A DNA stretch of 64,000 nt from Terribacillus halophilus (lineage in GTDB: Bacteria > Bacillota > Bacilli > Bacillales > Amphibacillaceae). Location: positions 1,508,799 through 1,572,798 of the forward strand of contig NZ_LT727828.1 in assembly GCF_900162685.1 (NCBI RefSeq), in the 5' to 3' direction. Positions 43,705 through 52,943 of this stretch are shown here, in pieces; within the stretch, counting starts at the first letter, position 1, and each line of letters opens with the position of its first letter. A program made the position numbers and the translations under genes. The notes beneath the pieces were generated by a model that was not told where the DNA came from, searched no databases, and saw nothing but the letters and a program-made list of their open reading frames with translations.

Positions 43705-45181
43705 ACTTGTAAATTATATCTATTGTCGGAGATATAGCACCTTTGTTATACGACCAGATGATACCATTAATCAAACCATGTAATAAGCGATTTACCTGTT
43801 CGTCAGATAGACCCTCACCGTCAAGAAAGTTCCACTTACCCATAAGGTTATCCAACGCATTGATCTGTTCATTTATTGAATCGATCTTTACAGTTTTATC
43901 TTCCTTTTCAACTGCAAGTATATCTTCCTCAATTAGTTTTATTTCTTCTTGCCTTGAAGCCTTTCTCTCTCGATATTCTACAATGTCATATTCACCTTCT
44001 TCAAAAAGAAAATTAATGTTTTCTAATGCTTTCTTTGATTTATTTAGTCTAGAAAGTAGCTTATTCATTTTGTACTCAGTATCATCTTCTTGCTTATCTT
44101 CTTTTAATGATTCCAAGGCAGTTAGAAGGCTGTCTTTATGTTTCAATACCTCGTCCTTAATGGAGGTTAGTGCAGGATTGTAGTAGAATCCTCGATTGCC
44201 GCACTTACAGTGCTTCACGTAAACCTTATCTAAACGGGAGTGATAGTTACATCCTTGCAATTTACCGCAATTTGCACAGTAAACAAGGTTACTTGTAGGA
44301 TAGGTTCTGTTTTTACTACGTGGTGCTTTGAATGAGTATGTGTTGACTATCTTGTTTACATTTTCCCAAGTGCTTTCGTCAACAATAGCGGGGTGTGCAT
44401 TATGAACAACTATCCATTCTTCTTTAGGTCTTATTGTATTAGTATGTCTGCCAGTTGTTCTATTACTAATAATAGTTCCTTTATAGGCTTCGTTATTCAC
44501 TATTCTAATAATGCTGTTATAGTGAAAAGGATTACCATCTCGTGTTTTTAAACCCAGCTTATTTAATTGTCTGGTAAGGTGGGGTATAGTAACACCTTTT
44601 AATATTTCCGCATAGATGAACTTAACATCATCAGCACGTTCATTTGGAACAAGCTTATTACTTTTATTATCCTTTGTATAGCCTAGAGGGGCAATTCCGT
44701 TTGTCCAATGTCCTTGTTTTTGGGCGTATTCCTTACCTCTCCTCATACGTTTTAAGATCTGTTTGTATTCACCACTGGCGATTAAGTTTGTTATCCCTAA
44801 TAGTAAACTGTCCTCGTCTCTTGATAGGTCGTAAAGACGAGATGGAGTTACTATGTAAGTTCCTGTTTCAAACAGTATCTTCTTTATGGCACTGGCATCA
44901 AATTCATTTCTTGAAAGTCTATCTACATCCATTACCACGACAGCGTCGAAATGATTCTGTTCAACTCTATGCAACAGCGAAACCATCTTTTCTCGATCTA
45001 CAATTGTGCTACTTGAAGCGACTTCTTCGTATTTTTCAAATGACCAGTTGTTTTCGTTGCATAGTTTAATTAGGGTATCTCTGTGATTTGCTAAAACTTC
45101 TTGAATCCCTAAATTTTCTTCATCACGACTTAGTCTTAAGTATATAGCTACGTGCTTTATGTTGTCGTTATTGTAGGGCAT
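43703..45181 (-). CDS. Large serine recombinase (integrase/excisionase of the element)
   Basis: The 492-residue recombinase has a resolvase domain with catalytic S18 (YLRLSRDEEN) and MDVDRLSRN. A recombinase domain follows (NGIAPLGYTKDNKSNKLVPNE, YKGTIISNR), then a zinc-ribbon (YCANCGKLQG...KHCKCGNRGF) and a long coiled coil (about 355-430). This is the layout of phage and ICE large serine integrases. The gene starts 52 bases inside the attR core and points away from it, directly behind the truncated comGA frame and in the same direction. Expression from the comG promoter is therefore likely. RBS AGGATGGTG. Confidence 0.95.
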   Translation of the reverse strand: MPYNNDNIKHVAIYLRLSRDEENLGIQEVLANHRDTLIKLCNENNWSFEKYEEVASSSTIVDREKMVSLLHRVEQNHFDAVVVMDVDRLSRNEFDASAIKKILFETGTYIVTPSRLYDLSRDEDSLLLGITNLIASGEYKQILKRMRRGKEYAQKQGHWTNGIAPLGYTKDNKSNKLVPNERADDVKFIYAEILKGVTIPHLTRQLNKLGLKTRDGNPFHYNSIIRIVNNEAYKGTIISNRTTGRHTNTIRPKEEWIVVHNAHPAIVDESTWENVNKIVNTYSFKAPRSKNRTYPTSNLVYCANCGKLQGCNYHSRLDKVYVKHCKCGNRGFYYNPALTSIKDEVLKHKDSLLTALESLKEDKQEDDTEYKMNKLLSRLNKSKKALENINFLFEEGEYDIVEYRERKASRQEEIKLIEEDILAVEKEDKTVKIDSINEQINALDNLMGKWNFLDGEGLSDEQVNRLLHGLINGIIWSYNKGAISPTIDIIYK

Positions 45182-45202
45182 ATAATCACCATCCTAAGGT
45201 AA

Positions 45203-45676
45203 TTATATTACGTTGTCCCCAAGTACACAACAAGTTGGACCGGTAAACAAAATAATGCCTGTCCGCTCCGTTAACAGCTGCCGCAGTAACTGCAATTGAA
45301 ATGGAAAGAGGAAAAGTTTTTCAAGCATTGGTGCATCACTTTGTGGCAGAATGCGAATTGCTAGGCTTTCTGACTGTTTTAGCGGCAATGTCGATAACCG
45401 AAGTGAATAGTGCTGTTGTCCTTTATACGTAAATGGCATCGCTCCATCCTGGGGTTTTTGCATTTCACCAATATCCATGCCGCTTATAAACTTGTAATAA
45501 GCAATTAGTTTTCGGTATGTTAGTGTAGAGATGCGGTTTGCAAGGATTCTTTTTCCGTGTATCCGCATGTAGACATTTGTTTCATTGGTATCTGGAGTAA
45601 AATGGATATCAGATGCTTGCTGCTCGATTGCTTTCTCCATCAGACCCTCTGCAATAACGGAAGGACTCTCCTGCAC
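45203..45676 (-). pseudogene. comGA: ComGA, N-terminal part (gene split by mobile element)
   Basis: This is the 5' part of the competence traffic ATPase: about 145 host residues with ASDIHFTP, VYMRIHGKR, PQDGAMPF, LRLSTLPL and ERTGIILFTGPT, the conserved run into Walker A. It then reads CCVLGDNVI from element DNA and stops at 45203. The start is probably GTG at 45676, because AAAGGAGG ends 8 bases upstream; ATG codons at 45682 are too close to that site. The truncated product lacks the whole ATPase core. Two weak ComK-like boxes (GAAA-N5-ATTT) lie at 45734 and 45767. Confidence 0.95.
45233..45241. other. Right attachment core (attR)
   Basis: The core AGTTGGACC is identical to 37810-37818. 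Element DNA lies to the left (CGTTGTCCCCAAGTACACAACA) and comGA 5' coding sequence to the right. In the rejoined circle the flanks GTTGTCCC (45212-45219) and GGGATAAC (37827-37834) form an imperfect inverted repeat centred on GT within the core. Confidence 0.88.
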
Positions 45677-45868
45677 TTGCATCACCTCCTTTGAGCATAC
45701 AATACCCGAAAGACAAATAGCTTGTCACTTTATGAAATGAACATTTTTCATGGTGCTGGCAGTGAGGAAACGATGATTTTATGAACAATACATCTAGTTT
45801 TACTAAACTGGAATAGCAGAGAACGAAATTGGTTACCCTACAACTAAAAGTAAGAAGGGGTACTGTTT

Positions 45869-46036
45869 ATGTCTTCTAATGATTACTTCCGATTCGTTAC
45901 CCAGGAGCTGGTGAAAAAAATGGACACACCAAAACCTGAGAAGAAGCTGAAAGAAAAGGAAAAACATCAGCTGCACGGAAAGTGGTTCGGTGTCTTGCCG
46001 TTCGCTTTCAAACTATTATTTCGCCGCAAAAAGTAA
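45869..46036 (+). CDS. yqzE: YqzE family protein
   Basis: A 55-residue basic protein, MSSNDYFRFVTQELVKKMD with a lysine/glutamate-rich middle and the ending GVLPFAFKLLFRRKK, matches the YqzE family found beside comG in Bacillus. Function unknown; it is divergent from comGA and so shares its upstream region. RBS AAGAAGGGG. A terminator starts at its stop codon. Confidence 0.85.
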   Translation: MSSNDYFRFVTQELVKKMDTPKPEKKLKEKEKHQLHGKWFGVLPFAFKLLFRRKK

Positions 46037-46069
46037 GAGGCCCGAACGTTATGTTCAGGCCTCTTTTTT
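46035..46069. terminator. Terminator between yqzE and yqhG
   Basis: AAGAGGCC.GAAC pairs with GTTC.GGCCTCTT around GTTAT, followed by six T. The convergent yqhG ends inside the T-run side. Confidence 0.9.
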
Positions 46070-46894
46070 CTGGAGCAGCTGCCGAGTCGTTTCTTCTGAT
46101 AAGTAAAAGATGCCGGCATTAATCGTTTCAATGTGGATGGAAGGCGTTAATCGGTGGCTCAAGGCAGCTAGCTCGTTGTCGTATAAAGCTGCTCGTTCTT
46201 GCCGAAGCTCCTCATCCTGTTCTTCTTGGCTGCTTGGATCAAAAAAATGAGCTAATAAGCTTTTTTCTTGTTCGAGGATGCTAGTCGTTTCTGTCACCCA
46301 GTCTGTATCAAGTGTATCCAGATACGCTTGCATGTAGCTGCTGATCCGCTGATAGCCGCTAGGATAACGGATAATAGGGGATAAGCAGTAACAATGGTCA
46401 CTAATCTGCTGCTTGAAATCTACATCCGTAAAGTTTTCCATTGCATTCGTCATGAATTGGCCGTTTAAGAGCTGCAGACCGACAGAGTGTGTTTCTGTTC
46501 GCTTACGCTTACCAGAGAAGTGCACACTCATGTTGCGGATAAGCCACGGATATAAAGCTGTCCTCGAAGTGGTATCAAGTTTCTCATAAAGTCGGGCCAC
46601 TTGAGCAGATGAACGAATAAGTCGAAATATTTGATGCAGACGTGGACTGCCAAAATGAATATGCTCTGCTTTTTCTGCTGCCTGTTCTGGATTCGTTAGG
46701 AGGCTAAGCTCCATTGGTTCGCCTTCTTGACCGAGCTTTTTTTTATAACGCCAATAAAAGGGGCGATTCATCAATTCTTCATCCAGCGCAGGTGTAAGTT
46801 GGATGCGGAGCAAGCCGTCGTTTTCCTCTAGCAGCTGACAGCCATTTGAGAGAAAGAATTTGCGCAGGAATTGATGCAGTATGTGCCTATCCAT
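46055..46894 (-). CDS. yqhG: YqhG family protein
   Basis: The 279-residue soluble protein (MDRHILHQFLRKFFLSNGCQLLE) matches YqhG by sequence character, length and synteny with yqhH. It is acidic and helical in the C-terminal half (DPSSQEEQDEELRQERAALY). Function unknown. The start at 46894 overlaps the yqhH stop by 8 bases, so it is coupled to the helicase gene and may form a functional pair with it. Confidence 0.85.
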   Translation of the reverse strand: MDRHILHQFLRKFFLSNGCQLLEENDGLLRIQLTPALDEELMNRPFYWRYKKKLGQEGEPMELSLLTNPEQAAEKAEHIHFGSPRLHQIFRLIRSSAQVARLYEKLDTTSRTALYPWLIRNMSVHFSGKRKRTETHSVGLQLLNGQFMTNAMENFTDVDFKQQISDHCYCLSPIIRYPSGYQRISSYMQAYLDTLDTDWVTETTSILEQEKSLLAHFFDPSSQEEQDEELRQERAALYDNELAALSHRLTPSIHIETINAGIFYLSEETTRQLLQKKEA

Positions 46895-48542
46895 GCATTT
46901 TACTCCTTTCGAGCTGCGCACCAGTTTCGCTGATTACGGCAGTCAGATTATCGAGCTTCACTTTGATTTCGCCGTCAGATCTGGAATCAGCGAAAATACG
47001 TTTGATTTCTTTTTCCATATCCGGCACTTGCAGTTCGGCAAGAATGTGGTCGAGATTGCCGATAACCCGCTCAAATAGATTGATCTTTTTATATAGTAAT
47101 TCAAGAATATGTGCCTCTAAAGTATCTCGCACGGCAAAATTATAGATTTGGACGTCGTTTGCTTGGCCAAAACGGTGGATTCGGCCAATTCGCTGTTCTA
47201 GTCGCATCGGGTTCCATGGTAAATCATAGTTAATCATATTGCTGCAAAATTGCAGGTTGATTCCTTCACCGCCAGCTTCGGTAGCAATTAATACTTGTGC
47301 GTGCTTCTCAAACAATTCGCGCATCCAATCCTTTTTACCCGCTTTAAAACCGCCGCGGAAAGGAACGGAAGATATGTCATGCTGCTTTAGCATCCACTGC
47401 AGATAAAACTGCGATGCGCGATATTCGGTGAAGATAATGAACTTCTCACCCGCTGGTGCTGCTTTAATGAGTTCAATCACTTTCAATGCTTTGCTGTGAT
47501 GCGGCAGCTTTTCAATGGCTTGCATGAGCGGCAAATAAACATCGCTGGACGGCGGATTCTCCTCCACCATTTTCTTCATCGACAAATAGGCAGCTTCTCT
47601 GGAACTGCATAGTTCACGGAGCAATGTAATTCTAGCGAATGTTGCTGCAGCACTAGTAGCGTCTTGCATTGTGTCGTAAACTTCTCGTTCTGCATCCTCA
47701 AAATCAATCCAAACGGTTTCTACTTTTCTTTTCGTCCATTGCAGACCCGTGTCATCGCGGCGGTTTCGGACCATCACTTTGCGAATCAGCTCTTTTAAAT
47801 AATGATGCTGCTCTAAATTATTACGGTCGTCACCATATGTATCTTTGAAATGTTTGTAGCTGCCTAAGTAACCAGGCTTCAAAAGAGATACAAGGTTATA
47901 AATATCACTAAGCTTATTTTGCACAGGTGTTGCGGTCAAGAGCAGGCAGTATTTCTTTTTTAGCGATTGAATAAAGCTATAATTCTTTGTTCGGCTGTTT
48001 TTCAATTTATGTGCTTCATCAATCAAAACAAAGTCATACTCTTGTTTCAGAATGATTTCCCGGTGCGGCGTACGTTTTGCTAAATCAATGGAAGAGACAA
48101 TAACATCATAATGTTCCCACACATATTGCTTGCGCTGTGAAGCGGCTGGAATATGGAATTTGCTGTTCAGCTCATTTACCCACTGGTTAACAAGCGAAGC
48201 AGGTACGAGCAAGAGAACCTTTTTTACCAAACCGCGAATCATCAATTCCTTTAACACCAGTCCAGCTTCAATTGTCTTTCCGAGACCCACTTCGTCCGCC
48301 AGGATTGCGCGGCCATTCATGTCTTCTACAACACGCCGGCTTGCTTCCAGCTGATGAGGGTGAAAGGTCATATGCGGAAGATACCCGGGTGCCACCAAAC
48401 CGGTAAACGTATCAATATTTGTTGCTTTAGCAGCTGTGTAAGCCATTTGGAAATGTTCCCATGACACTGTTTCTGCTTCTTGCTGTACAATATCATTCAT
48501 CTTTTCGATGAACGAATGATCATCTTTTACATGTGCCTGCAT
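46887..48542 (-). CDS. yqhH: SNF2-family DNA/RNA-dependent ATPase YqhH
   Basis: The 551-residue SNF2-type ATPase has Walker A LADEVGLGKTIEAGLVLKEL, Walker B LIDEAHKLKN, SAT-like LLTATPVQN, and C-terminal motifs GGEGINLQF and RIGRIHRFGQ (HepA/RapA-like). HepA-type proteins help recycle stalled RNA polymerase; that role here is an inference. RBS AAGGAGATG precedes the ATG. It diverges from the gcv riboswitch. Confidence 0.92.
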   Translation of the reverse strand: MQAHVKDDHSFIEKMNDIVQQEAETVSWEHFQMAYTAAKATNIDTFTGLVAPGYLPHMTFHPHQLEASRRVVEDMNGRAILADEVGLGKTIEAGLVLKELMIRGLVKKVLLLVPASLVNQWVNELNSKFHIPAASQRKQYVWEHYDVIVSSIDLAKRTPHREIILKQEYDFVLIDEAHKLKNSRTKNYSFIQSLKKKYCLLLTATPVQNKLSDIYNLVSLLKPGYLGSYKHFKDTYGDDRNNLEQHHYLKELIRKVMVRNRRDDTGLQWTKRKVETVWIDFEDAEREVYDTMQDATSAAATFARITLLRELCSSREAAYLSMKKMVEENPPSSDVYLPLMQAIEKLPHHSKALKVIELIKAAPAGEKFIIFTEYRASQFYLQWMLKQHDISSVPFRGGFKAGKKDWMRELFEKHAQVLIATEAGGEGINLQFCSNMINYDLPWNPMRLEQRIGRIHRFGQANDVQIYNFAVRDTLEAHILELLYKKINLFERVIGNLDHILAELQVPDMEKEIKRIFADSRSDGEIKVKLDNLTAVISETGAQLERSKMHG

Positions 48543-48617
48543 AATGATTTCATCTCCTTATTCTTCGGAGTTTCAGAGAAAAAGCTATAAAAAGATCGAC
48601 ACTTTCCAAAAATATTG

Positions 48618-48685
48618 TGTTATAATGAGGCTGAAACCAAACATTATTGAATAATTTTATTAGAATGTTTGGGTTTTGCTTTTTT
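48618..48685 (+). promoter_or_regulatory. Extended -10 promoter followed at once by a hairpin with T-tract
   Basis: TGTTATAAT (48618-48626) is a strong extended -10; a -35 is poor. CCAAACATT (48637-48645) and AATGTTTGG (48664-48672) form a perfect 9-bp stem beginning about where transcription would start, followed by GTTTTGCTTTTTT. A transcript from this promoter would be about 50 bases unless it reads through to the riboswitch. A second, weaker extended -10 (TGTTAGTAT) lies near 48700. Confidence 0.6.
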
Positions 48686-48747
48686 AATAAGTTGATTGTC
48701 TGTTAGTATGCCCGCGTTTTCCTAATTTCATAAATCGCGAGTGAATG

Positions 48748-48911
48748 TTGGAGGAGAGACCGCGTTTATGCGGCGCCGAAGGAGCAAATATTGAGTGAAT
48801 CTCTCAGGCAAAAGAACTCCAGCACGACGCAACTCTGGAGAGTGCTTCCGCGGAAGCCACCCAAGAAGCAATTATCGTCTTTAGACGACTAAGAAACTTT
48901 CTGGTAAATGG
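48748..48911 (+). ncRNA. Tandem glycine riboswitch (gcvT motif)
   Basis: Two consecutive glycine aptamers are visible. The first runs from GGAGGAGAGACCGCG through GCGCCGAAGGAGCAA to CTCTCAGGCAAAAGAACTCC. The second follows with CTCTGGAGAG, CCACCCAAGAAGCAA and the closing AAACTTTCTGGTAAATGGACAG. The order and spacing match the gcvT riboswitch of B. subtilis, which turns the glycine cleavage operon on when glycine is high. Confidence 0.95.
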
Positions 48912-48953
48912 ACAGAGCCCCTCAAGCAGTATTTGAGATGGGCTCTGTTTTTA
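48912..48953 (+). terminator. Riboswitch expression-platform terminator
   Basis: ACAGAGCCC..CTCAA pairs with TTTGAG..GGGCTCTGT, then TTTTTATG. The 5' arm overlaps the 3' end of the second aptamer, as expected for a glycine-controlled antiterminator switch. Confidence 0.9.
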
Positions 48954-48982
48954 TGTTGCGAGGTACATAAGAGAGGAGAAGG

Positions 48983-50086
48983 ATGATGAGTGAGTTGAAA
49001 AGAACACCAATTTATCCTGCCTATCAGGCAAACAGCAAGACAATTGATTTTGGCGGTTGGGATCTGCCTGTTCAGTTTAGCGGCATCCAAGAAGAACATC
49101 ATGCAGTGCGCAATACAGCTGGCTTATTCGATGTATCTCATATGGGTGAAATTCTTGTTCATGGACCGAAAAGCAAGGACTTCTTGCAGTATGTATTGAC
49201 GAATAATATCGAGCTGCTCGTTCCAAATAAAGCACAATACAGTATTATGTGCTATGAAAACGGCGGTACGGTGGATGATTTGATTGTTTATATGCTGGAA
49301 GAAAATAAGTATTTGTTAGTCGTGAACGCTGCTAACACAGAAAAGGATTTTGAATGGCTGCTTTCTCATAAACGTGATGGCGTAGAAATTGAAAACCAGT
49401 CAGAAGCTTATATGCAAGTCGCTTTACAAGGACCGCATGCGGAGAAAATTCTGCAGCAGCTCACGAATGAGAAATTATCGGAAATTTCATTTTTTAGATT
49501 TGCTTATCCAGTCCAGCTAACTGGTGTAGGGGGAGAATTTTTAATTTCCCGTACCGGTTACACAGGTGAAGATGGCTTTGAGATTTATGGACCGGCATCG
49601 AGCGGCCAGGCTGTCTGGGAAACTTTGATGGATGCAGGAACTGTGTTCGGTTTAAGTCCAGTAGGGTTGGGAGCGAGGGATACACTTCGCTTTGAAGCAA
49701 ATTTACCTTTGTATGGAAACGAACTGACTAAAGATATTTCGCCAGTTGAAGCTGGTATCGGGTTTGCTGTGAAAACGAACATAGCTGCTGACTTTATTGG
49801 CAAAGCAATCTTAAAAGAGCAAAAAGAGAACGGAACAGCAAGAAAGCTTATTGGCATTGAGATGCTGGATAAAGGAATACCGCGCCATGGCTATCCGATT
49901 TTTTATGACGGGGAACAAATTGGTTCCGTAACAACAGGTACCAAGTCACCAACGCTGGATAAGTCGATTGGACTGGCGCTATTACGTACAGATGCAGCTA
50001 AGGAAGGCAGCATCGTTGACGTGCATATTAGAAAGAAAAGCCTGCAAGCCAAGGTTGTCACACTACCATTCTATAAGCGGACATAG
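48983..50086 (+). CDS. gcvT: Aminomethyltransferase GcvT (glycine cleavage T protein)
   Basis: The 367-residue T protein transfers the methylene group from the H-protein-bound intermediate to tetrahydrofolate, releasing ammonia. Typical segments are [54 protein letters not shown] and [15 protein letters not shown]. The start may be the first or second ATG (48983/48986), behind GAGAGGAGAAGG. First gene of the riboswitch-controlled gcv operon. Confidence 0.96.
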   Translation: MMSELKRTPIYPAYQANSKTIDFGGWDLPVQFSGIQEEHHAVRNTAGLFDVSHMGEILVHGPKSKDFLQYVLTNNIELLVPNKAQYSIMCYENGGTVDDLIVYMLEENKYLLVVNAANTEKDFEWLLSHKRDGVEIENQSEAYMQVALQGPHAEKILQQLTNEKLSEISFFRFAYPVQLTGVGGEFLISRTGYTGEDGFEIYGPASSGQAVWETLMDAGTVFGLSPVGLGARDTLRFEANLPLYGNELTKDISPVEAGIGFAVKTNIAADFIGKAILKEQKENGTARKLIGIEMLDKGIPRHGYPIFYDGEQIGSVTTGTKSPTLDKSIGLALLRTDAAKEGSIVDVHIRKKSLQAKVVTLPFYKRT

Positions 50087-50099
50087 GGGGATATTAGCC

Positions 50100-51452
50100 A
50101 TGGATTTCAGATACTTACCGATGACAGAGCAAGACAAGAAAGACATGCTGCAAACGATAGGTGTAAAGGATACCGAAGCGCTTTTTGCAGATATTCCAGA
50201 TGCAGTACGGCTTAAGGAGCCACTTCAGATAAAGGAACCAAAAAGTGAAGGTGAATTGAAAGCAGAACTTGCTGCGCTGGCAAACCAGAATGTGACGATG
50301 AAAACACATGCATCCTTCTTAGGCGCAGGTGTGTATGACCATTACATTCCTTCCATTGTCGATCATGTGATTTCCAGATCTGAGTTCTATACAGCTTATA
50401 CGCCGTACCAGCCGGAAATATCGCAAGGCGAACTTCAAGCTATTTTTGAATTCCAAACGATGATTGCTGAACTGACGGGAATGGATGTGGCGAACAGCTC
50501 GATGTATGATGGCGGAACAGCGCTTGCAGAAGCTGCAACATTAAGCGCCGGCCATACCAAAAAGAAAAAGATTATTGTGTCGGAAGCCGTCCACCCGGAA
50601 TCGCGACAGGTCATTGATTCCTACTGCAGAGGACAACACTTGGAAGTAGTAACGATTCCGCATAAAGACGGTGTGACAGATTTAGAAGCACTGCAAGAAG
50701 CTATCGATGAGGAAACTGCCAGTGTTATCGTGCAGTATCCGAACTTTTTCGGCCAGGTAGAAGCACTAGCGGACATTCGTACAATTCTTGATACACAGTC
50801 AAAAGCAATGATGGTTGTTTCCAGCAATCCGCTGGCATTGGGCTTTTTGACACCACCAGGTAATTTCGGGGCTGATATCGTTGTGGGCGATACACAGGTG
50901 TTCGGTATACCAGCACAATTTGGCGGCCCGCATTGCGGTTATTTTGCTAGCTCATCCAAATTGATGCGAAAGCTGCCGGGACGACTGGTCGGACAAACAA
51001 AGGATGAAGAAGGAAGGCGCGGATTCGTCTTGACGCTGCAAGCACGAGAACAGCATATCCGCCGAGACAAGGCAACATCGAACATATGCTCCAACCAGGC
51101 GTTGAATGCTCTGGCTTCTTCCGTGGCAATGAGTGCACTGGGGAAACAAGGGTTAGCTGATATGGCTTACTTAAATGTACAGAAAGCACAATATATGAAA
51201 AAACAGCTCGAAGCACACGGGCTGGAAGTTGTTTTTCAGCATAGCTTTTTCAATGAAATTGTCATCAAGGTAAATGGTGATATACACACATTGCAAGATC
51301 ATCTAGTAGCACAAGGGTTCATCGGGGGGTATCACTTGGGACGGACAGATGATCGAATGAAAGATCATATGCTAATTGCTGTGACGGAGCAGCGTACAAA
51401 AGAACAGATTGATACATTCGTAAGAGAGGTGGCAGCTTTCCATGCAAAATAA
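50100..51452 (+). CDS. gcvPA: Glycine dehydrogenase (decarboxylating) subunit 1 GcvPA
   Basis: The 450-residue N-terminal-type P-protein subunit of the two-subunit glycine decarboxylase is typical of Firmicutes. It shows [31 protein letters not shown] and GGPHCGYFA. It lacks the PLP-lysine motif, which lies on GcvPB. The start at 50100 follows AGGGGGAT; it ends 11 bases inside gcvPB. Confidence 0.96.
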   Translation: MDFRYLPMTEQDKKDMLQTIGVKDTEALFADIPDAVRLKEPLQIKEPKSEGELKAELAALANQNVTMKTHASFLGAGVYDHYIPSIVDHVISRSEFYTAYTPYQPEISQGELQAIFEFQTMIAELTGMDVANSSMYDGGTALAEAATLSAGHTKKKKIIVSEAVHPESRQVIDSYCRGQHLEVVTIPHKDGVTDLEALQEAIDEETASVIVQYPNFFGQVEALADIRTILDTQSKAMMVVSSNPLALGFLTPPGNFGADIVVGDTQVFGIPAQFGGPHCGYFASSSKLMRKLPGRLVGQTKDEEGRRGFVLTLQAREQHIRRDKATSNICSNQALNALASSVAMSALGKQGLADMAYLNVQKAQYMKKQLEAHGLEVVFQHSFFNEIVIKVNGDIHTLQDHLVAQGFIGGYHLGRTDDRMKDHMLIAVTEQRTKEQIDTFVREVAAFHAK

Positions 51453-52905
51453 TACTGATTTCCCGTTGTTGTTTGAACTTTCTCAACCTGGCAGAACAGG
51501 ATATAGCTTGCCGCCGCTTGATGTACCGGAAACAGATATGACAGAAGCATTTGATTCGGCATATATACGCACAGAGCCTGCTGCACTGCCTGAATTGAGC
51601 GAATTGCAAATCATCCGGCATTATACAGCATTATCACGAAGAAATTACGGCGTCGATTCTGGTTTCTACCCGCTTGGTTCTTGTACGATGAAGTACAACC
51701 CTAAAATCAACGAAGATATCATTCGGATGGACGGTTTCAGTCATGTACATCCGTATCAAGATCCAAAAACTGCACAAGGTGCGTTGGAGCTTATGTTTGA
51801 TTTACAGGAACAGCTCAAGGAAATTACCGGAATGTATGACGTATCCTTGCAGCCAGCAGCTGGTGCACATGGCGAATGGGCTGGTTTGATGATGATACGA
51901 GCTCTTCATGAGAAGAACGGGGAGACCCAGCGGACAAAGGTAATTGTGCCAGATACCGCGCATGGTACGAATCCAGCTTCTGCTACTGTAGCAGGTTTTG
52001 AAGCTGTCACAGTGAAATCAAATGAACAGGGACTTGTGGACTTGGATGATTTAAGACGTCTTGTTGGAGAAGATACAGCTGCATTGATGCTGACAAATCC
52101 AAATACACTCGGACTTTTTGAAAAAGATATCTTGGAAATGGCTGAAATTGTACATGAAGCTGGCGGGAAACTTTACTATGATGGTGCCAATTTGAACGCC
52201 ATCATGGGTTATACCCGTCCTGGAGATATGGGCTTTGATGTAGTGCATTTGAATTTGCATAAAACATTTACTGGTCCACATGGAGGCGGTGGACCAGGTT
52301 CCGGACCAGTTGGCGTTTCCGAAGAACTTGCTGCCTTCCTGCCAAAACCTGTTGTCCGCAAACAAGATGGAATCGTCATACTTGATGAAGATCGTCCTGA
52401 ATCTATCGGACGTGTGAAGCCGTATTACGGAAACTTCGGTATTAATGTACGGGCATATACGTATATTCGGACGATGGGGCCAGAGGGGCTGAAGCGTGTT
52501 AGTGAATATGCGGTTCTGAATGCGAATTATATGATGCGCCGTCTTAGTGAAGTATTCGAATTGCCTTACACACAGCATTGTAAGCATGAATTCGTGCTGT
52601 CAGGACGCAAACAAAAAAAACTGGGTGTGCGAACACTCGATATTGCCAAACGCTTGCTTGATTTCGGCTATCATCCGCCGACCATTTACTTCCCGCTGAA
52701 TGTAGAAGAGGCTTTGATGATCGAACCAACAGAAACAGAAGCAAAAGAAACGCTAGACAGCTTTATTGACACAATGCTGGAAATTGCAAAAGATGCAGAA
52801 GAGAATCCAGAAATTGTCCAAGAAGCTCCATATACGACAATTGTGAGTAGAATGGATGAAACAACAGCGGCAAGAAAGCCTGTTCTGCGGTATATTCCAG
52901 AATGA
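51442..52905 (+). CDS. gcvPB: Glycine dehydrogenase (decarboxylating) subunit 2 GcvPB
   Basis: The 487-residue PLP-carrying subunit decarboxylates glycine and passes the aminomethyl group to GcvH. The PLP lysine is K274 in [16 protein letters not shown]. Other signatures are [24 protein letters not shown] and [17 protein letters not shown]. It overlaps gcvPA by 11 bases. No gcvH lies in this window; it must be elsewhere. Confidence 0.97.
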   Translation: MQNNTDFPLLFELSQPGRTGYSLPPLDVPETDMTEAFDSAYIRTEPAALPELSELQIIRHYTALSRRNYGVDSGFYPLGSCTMKYNPKINEDIIRMDGFSHVHPYQDPKTAQGALELMFDLQEQLKEITGMYDVSLQPAAGAHGEWAGLMMIRALHEKNGETQRTKVIVPDTAHGTNPASATVAGFEAVTVKSNEQGLVDLDDLRRLVGEDTAALMLTNPNTLGLFEKDILEMAEIVHEAGGKLYYDGANLNAIMGYTRPGDMGFDVVHLNLHKTFTGPHGGGGPGSGPVGVSEELAAFLPKPVVRKQDGIVILDEDRPESIGRVKPYYGNFGINVRAYTYIRTMGPEGLKRVSEYAVLNANYMMRRLSEVFELPYTQHCKHEFVLSGRKQKKLGVRTLDIAKRLLDFGYHPPTIYFPLNVEEALMIEPTETEAKETLDSFIDTMLEIAKDAEENPEIVQEAPYTTIVSRMDETTAARKPVLRYIPE

Positions 52906-52943
52906 AAAAAGAAGCTTTGCACAAGCGTGCAAAGCTTCTTTTT
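52905..52943. terminator. Bidirectional terminator between gcvPB and yqhL
   Basis: GAAGCTTTGCAC and GTGCAAAGCTTC pair perfectly around AAGC with A6 and T5 flanks. Confidence 0.94.

Larger units (their letters stand above)
37810..45241. mobile_element. 7.4-kb serine-recombinase element integrated in comGA
   Basis: Identical 9-bp cores AGTTGGACC lie at 37810-37818 and 45233-45241. Excision of 7,423 bp restores comGA exactly in frame across the Walker A codons. The right end carries a large serine recombinase. Inside are a small resolvase with repeats, an Ltp-like exclusion protein, a small HTH operon, other unrecognised small genes and two non-coding regions full of inverted or direct repeats. 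No capsid, terminase, lysis, relaxase or replication initiator gene is recognised. It is most likely an integrative mobilisable element or phage satellite. The DNA looks more AT-rich than its flanks. Confidence 0.93.

Noticed and set aside
43203..45181. Large serine recombinase as SpoIVCA/skin or a cassette-chromosome Ccr protein
   Set aside because: The domain layout is similar, but the integration site (comGA), gene content and lack of mec- or skin-like genes point to a separate element.
37810..45241. Element as a complete prophage
   Set aside because: Only 7.4 kb, with no terminase, portal, capsid, tail or lysis genes recognisable.
45734..45780. Two GAAA-N5-ATTT boxes as a ComK binding site upstream of comGA
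   Set aside because: Each half-site departs from AAAA-N5-TTTT and the 20-base gap between boxes is not one of the usual ComK spacings (8, 18 or 31). Kept only as a remark under comGA.
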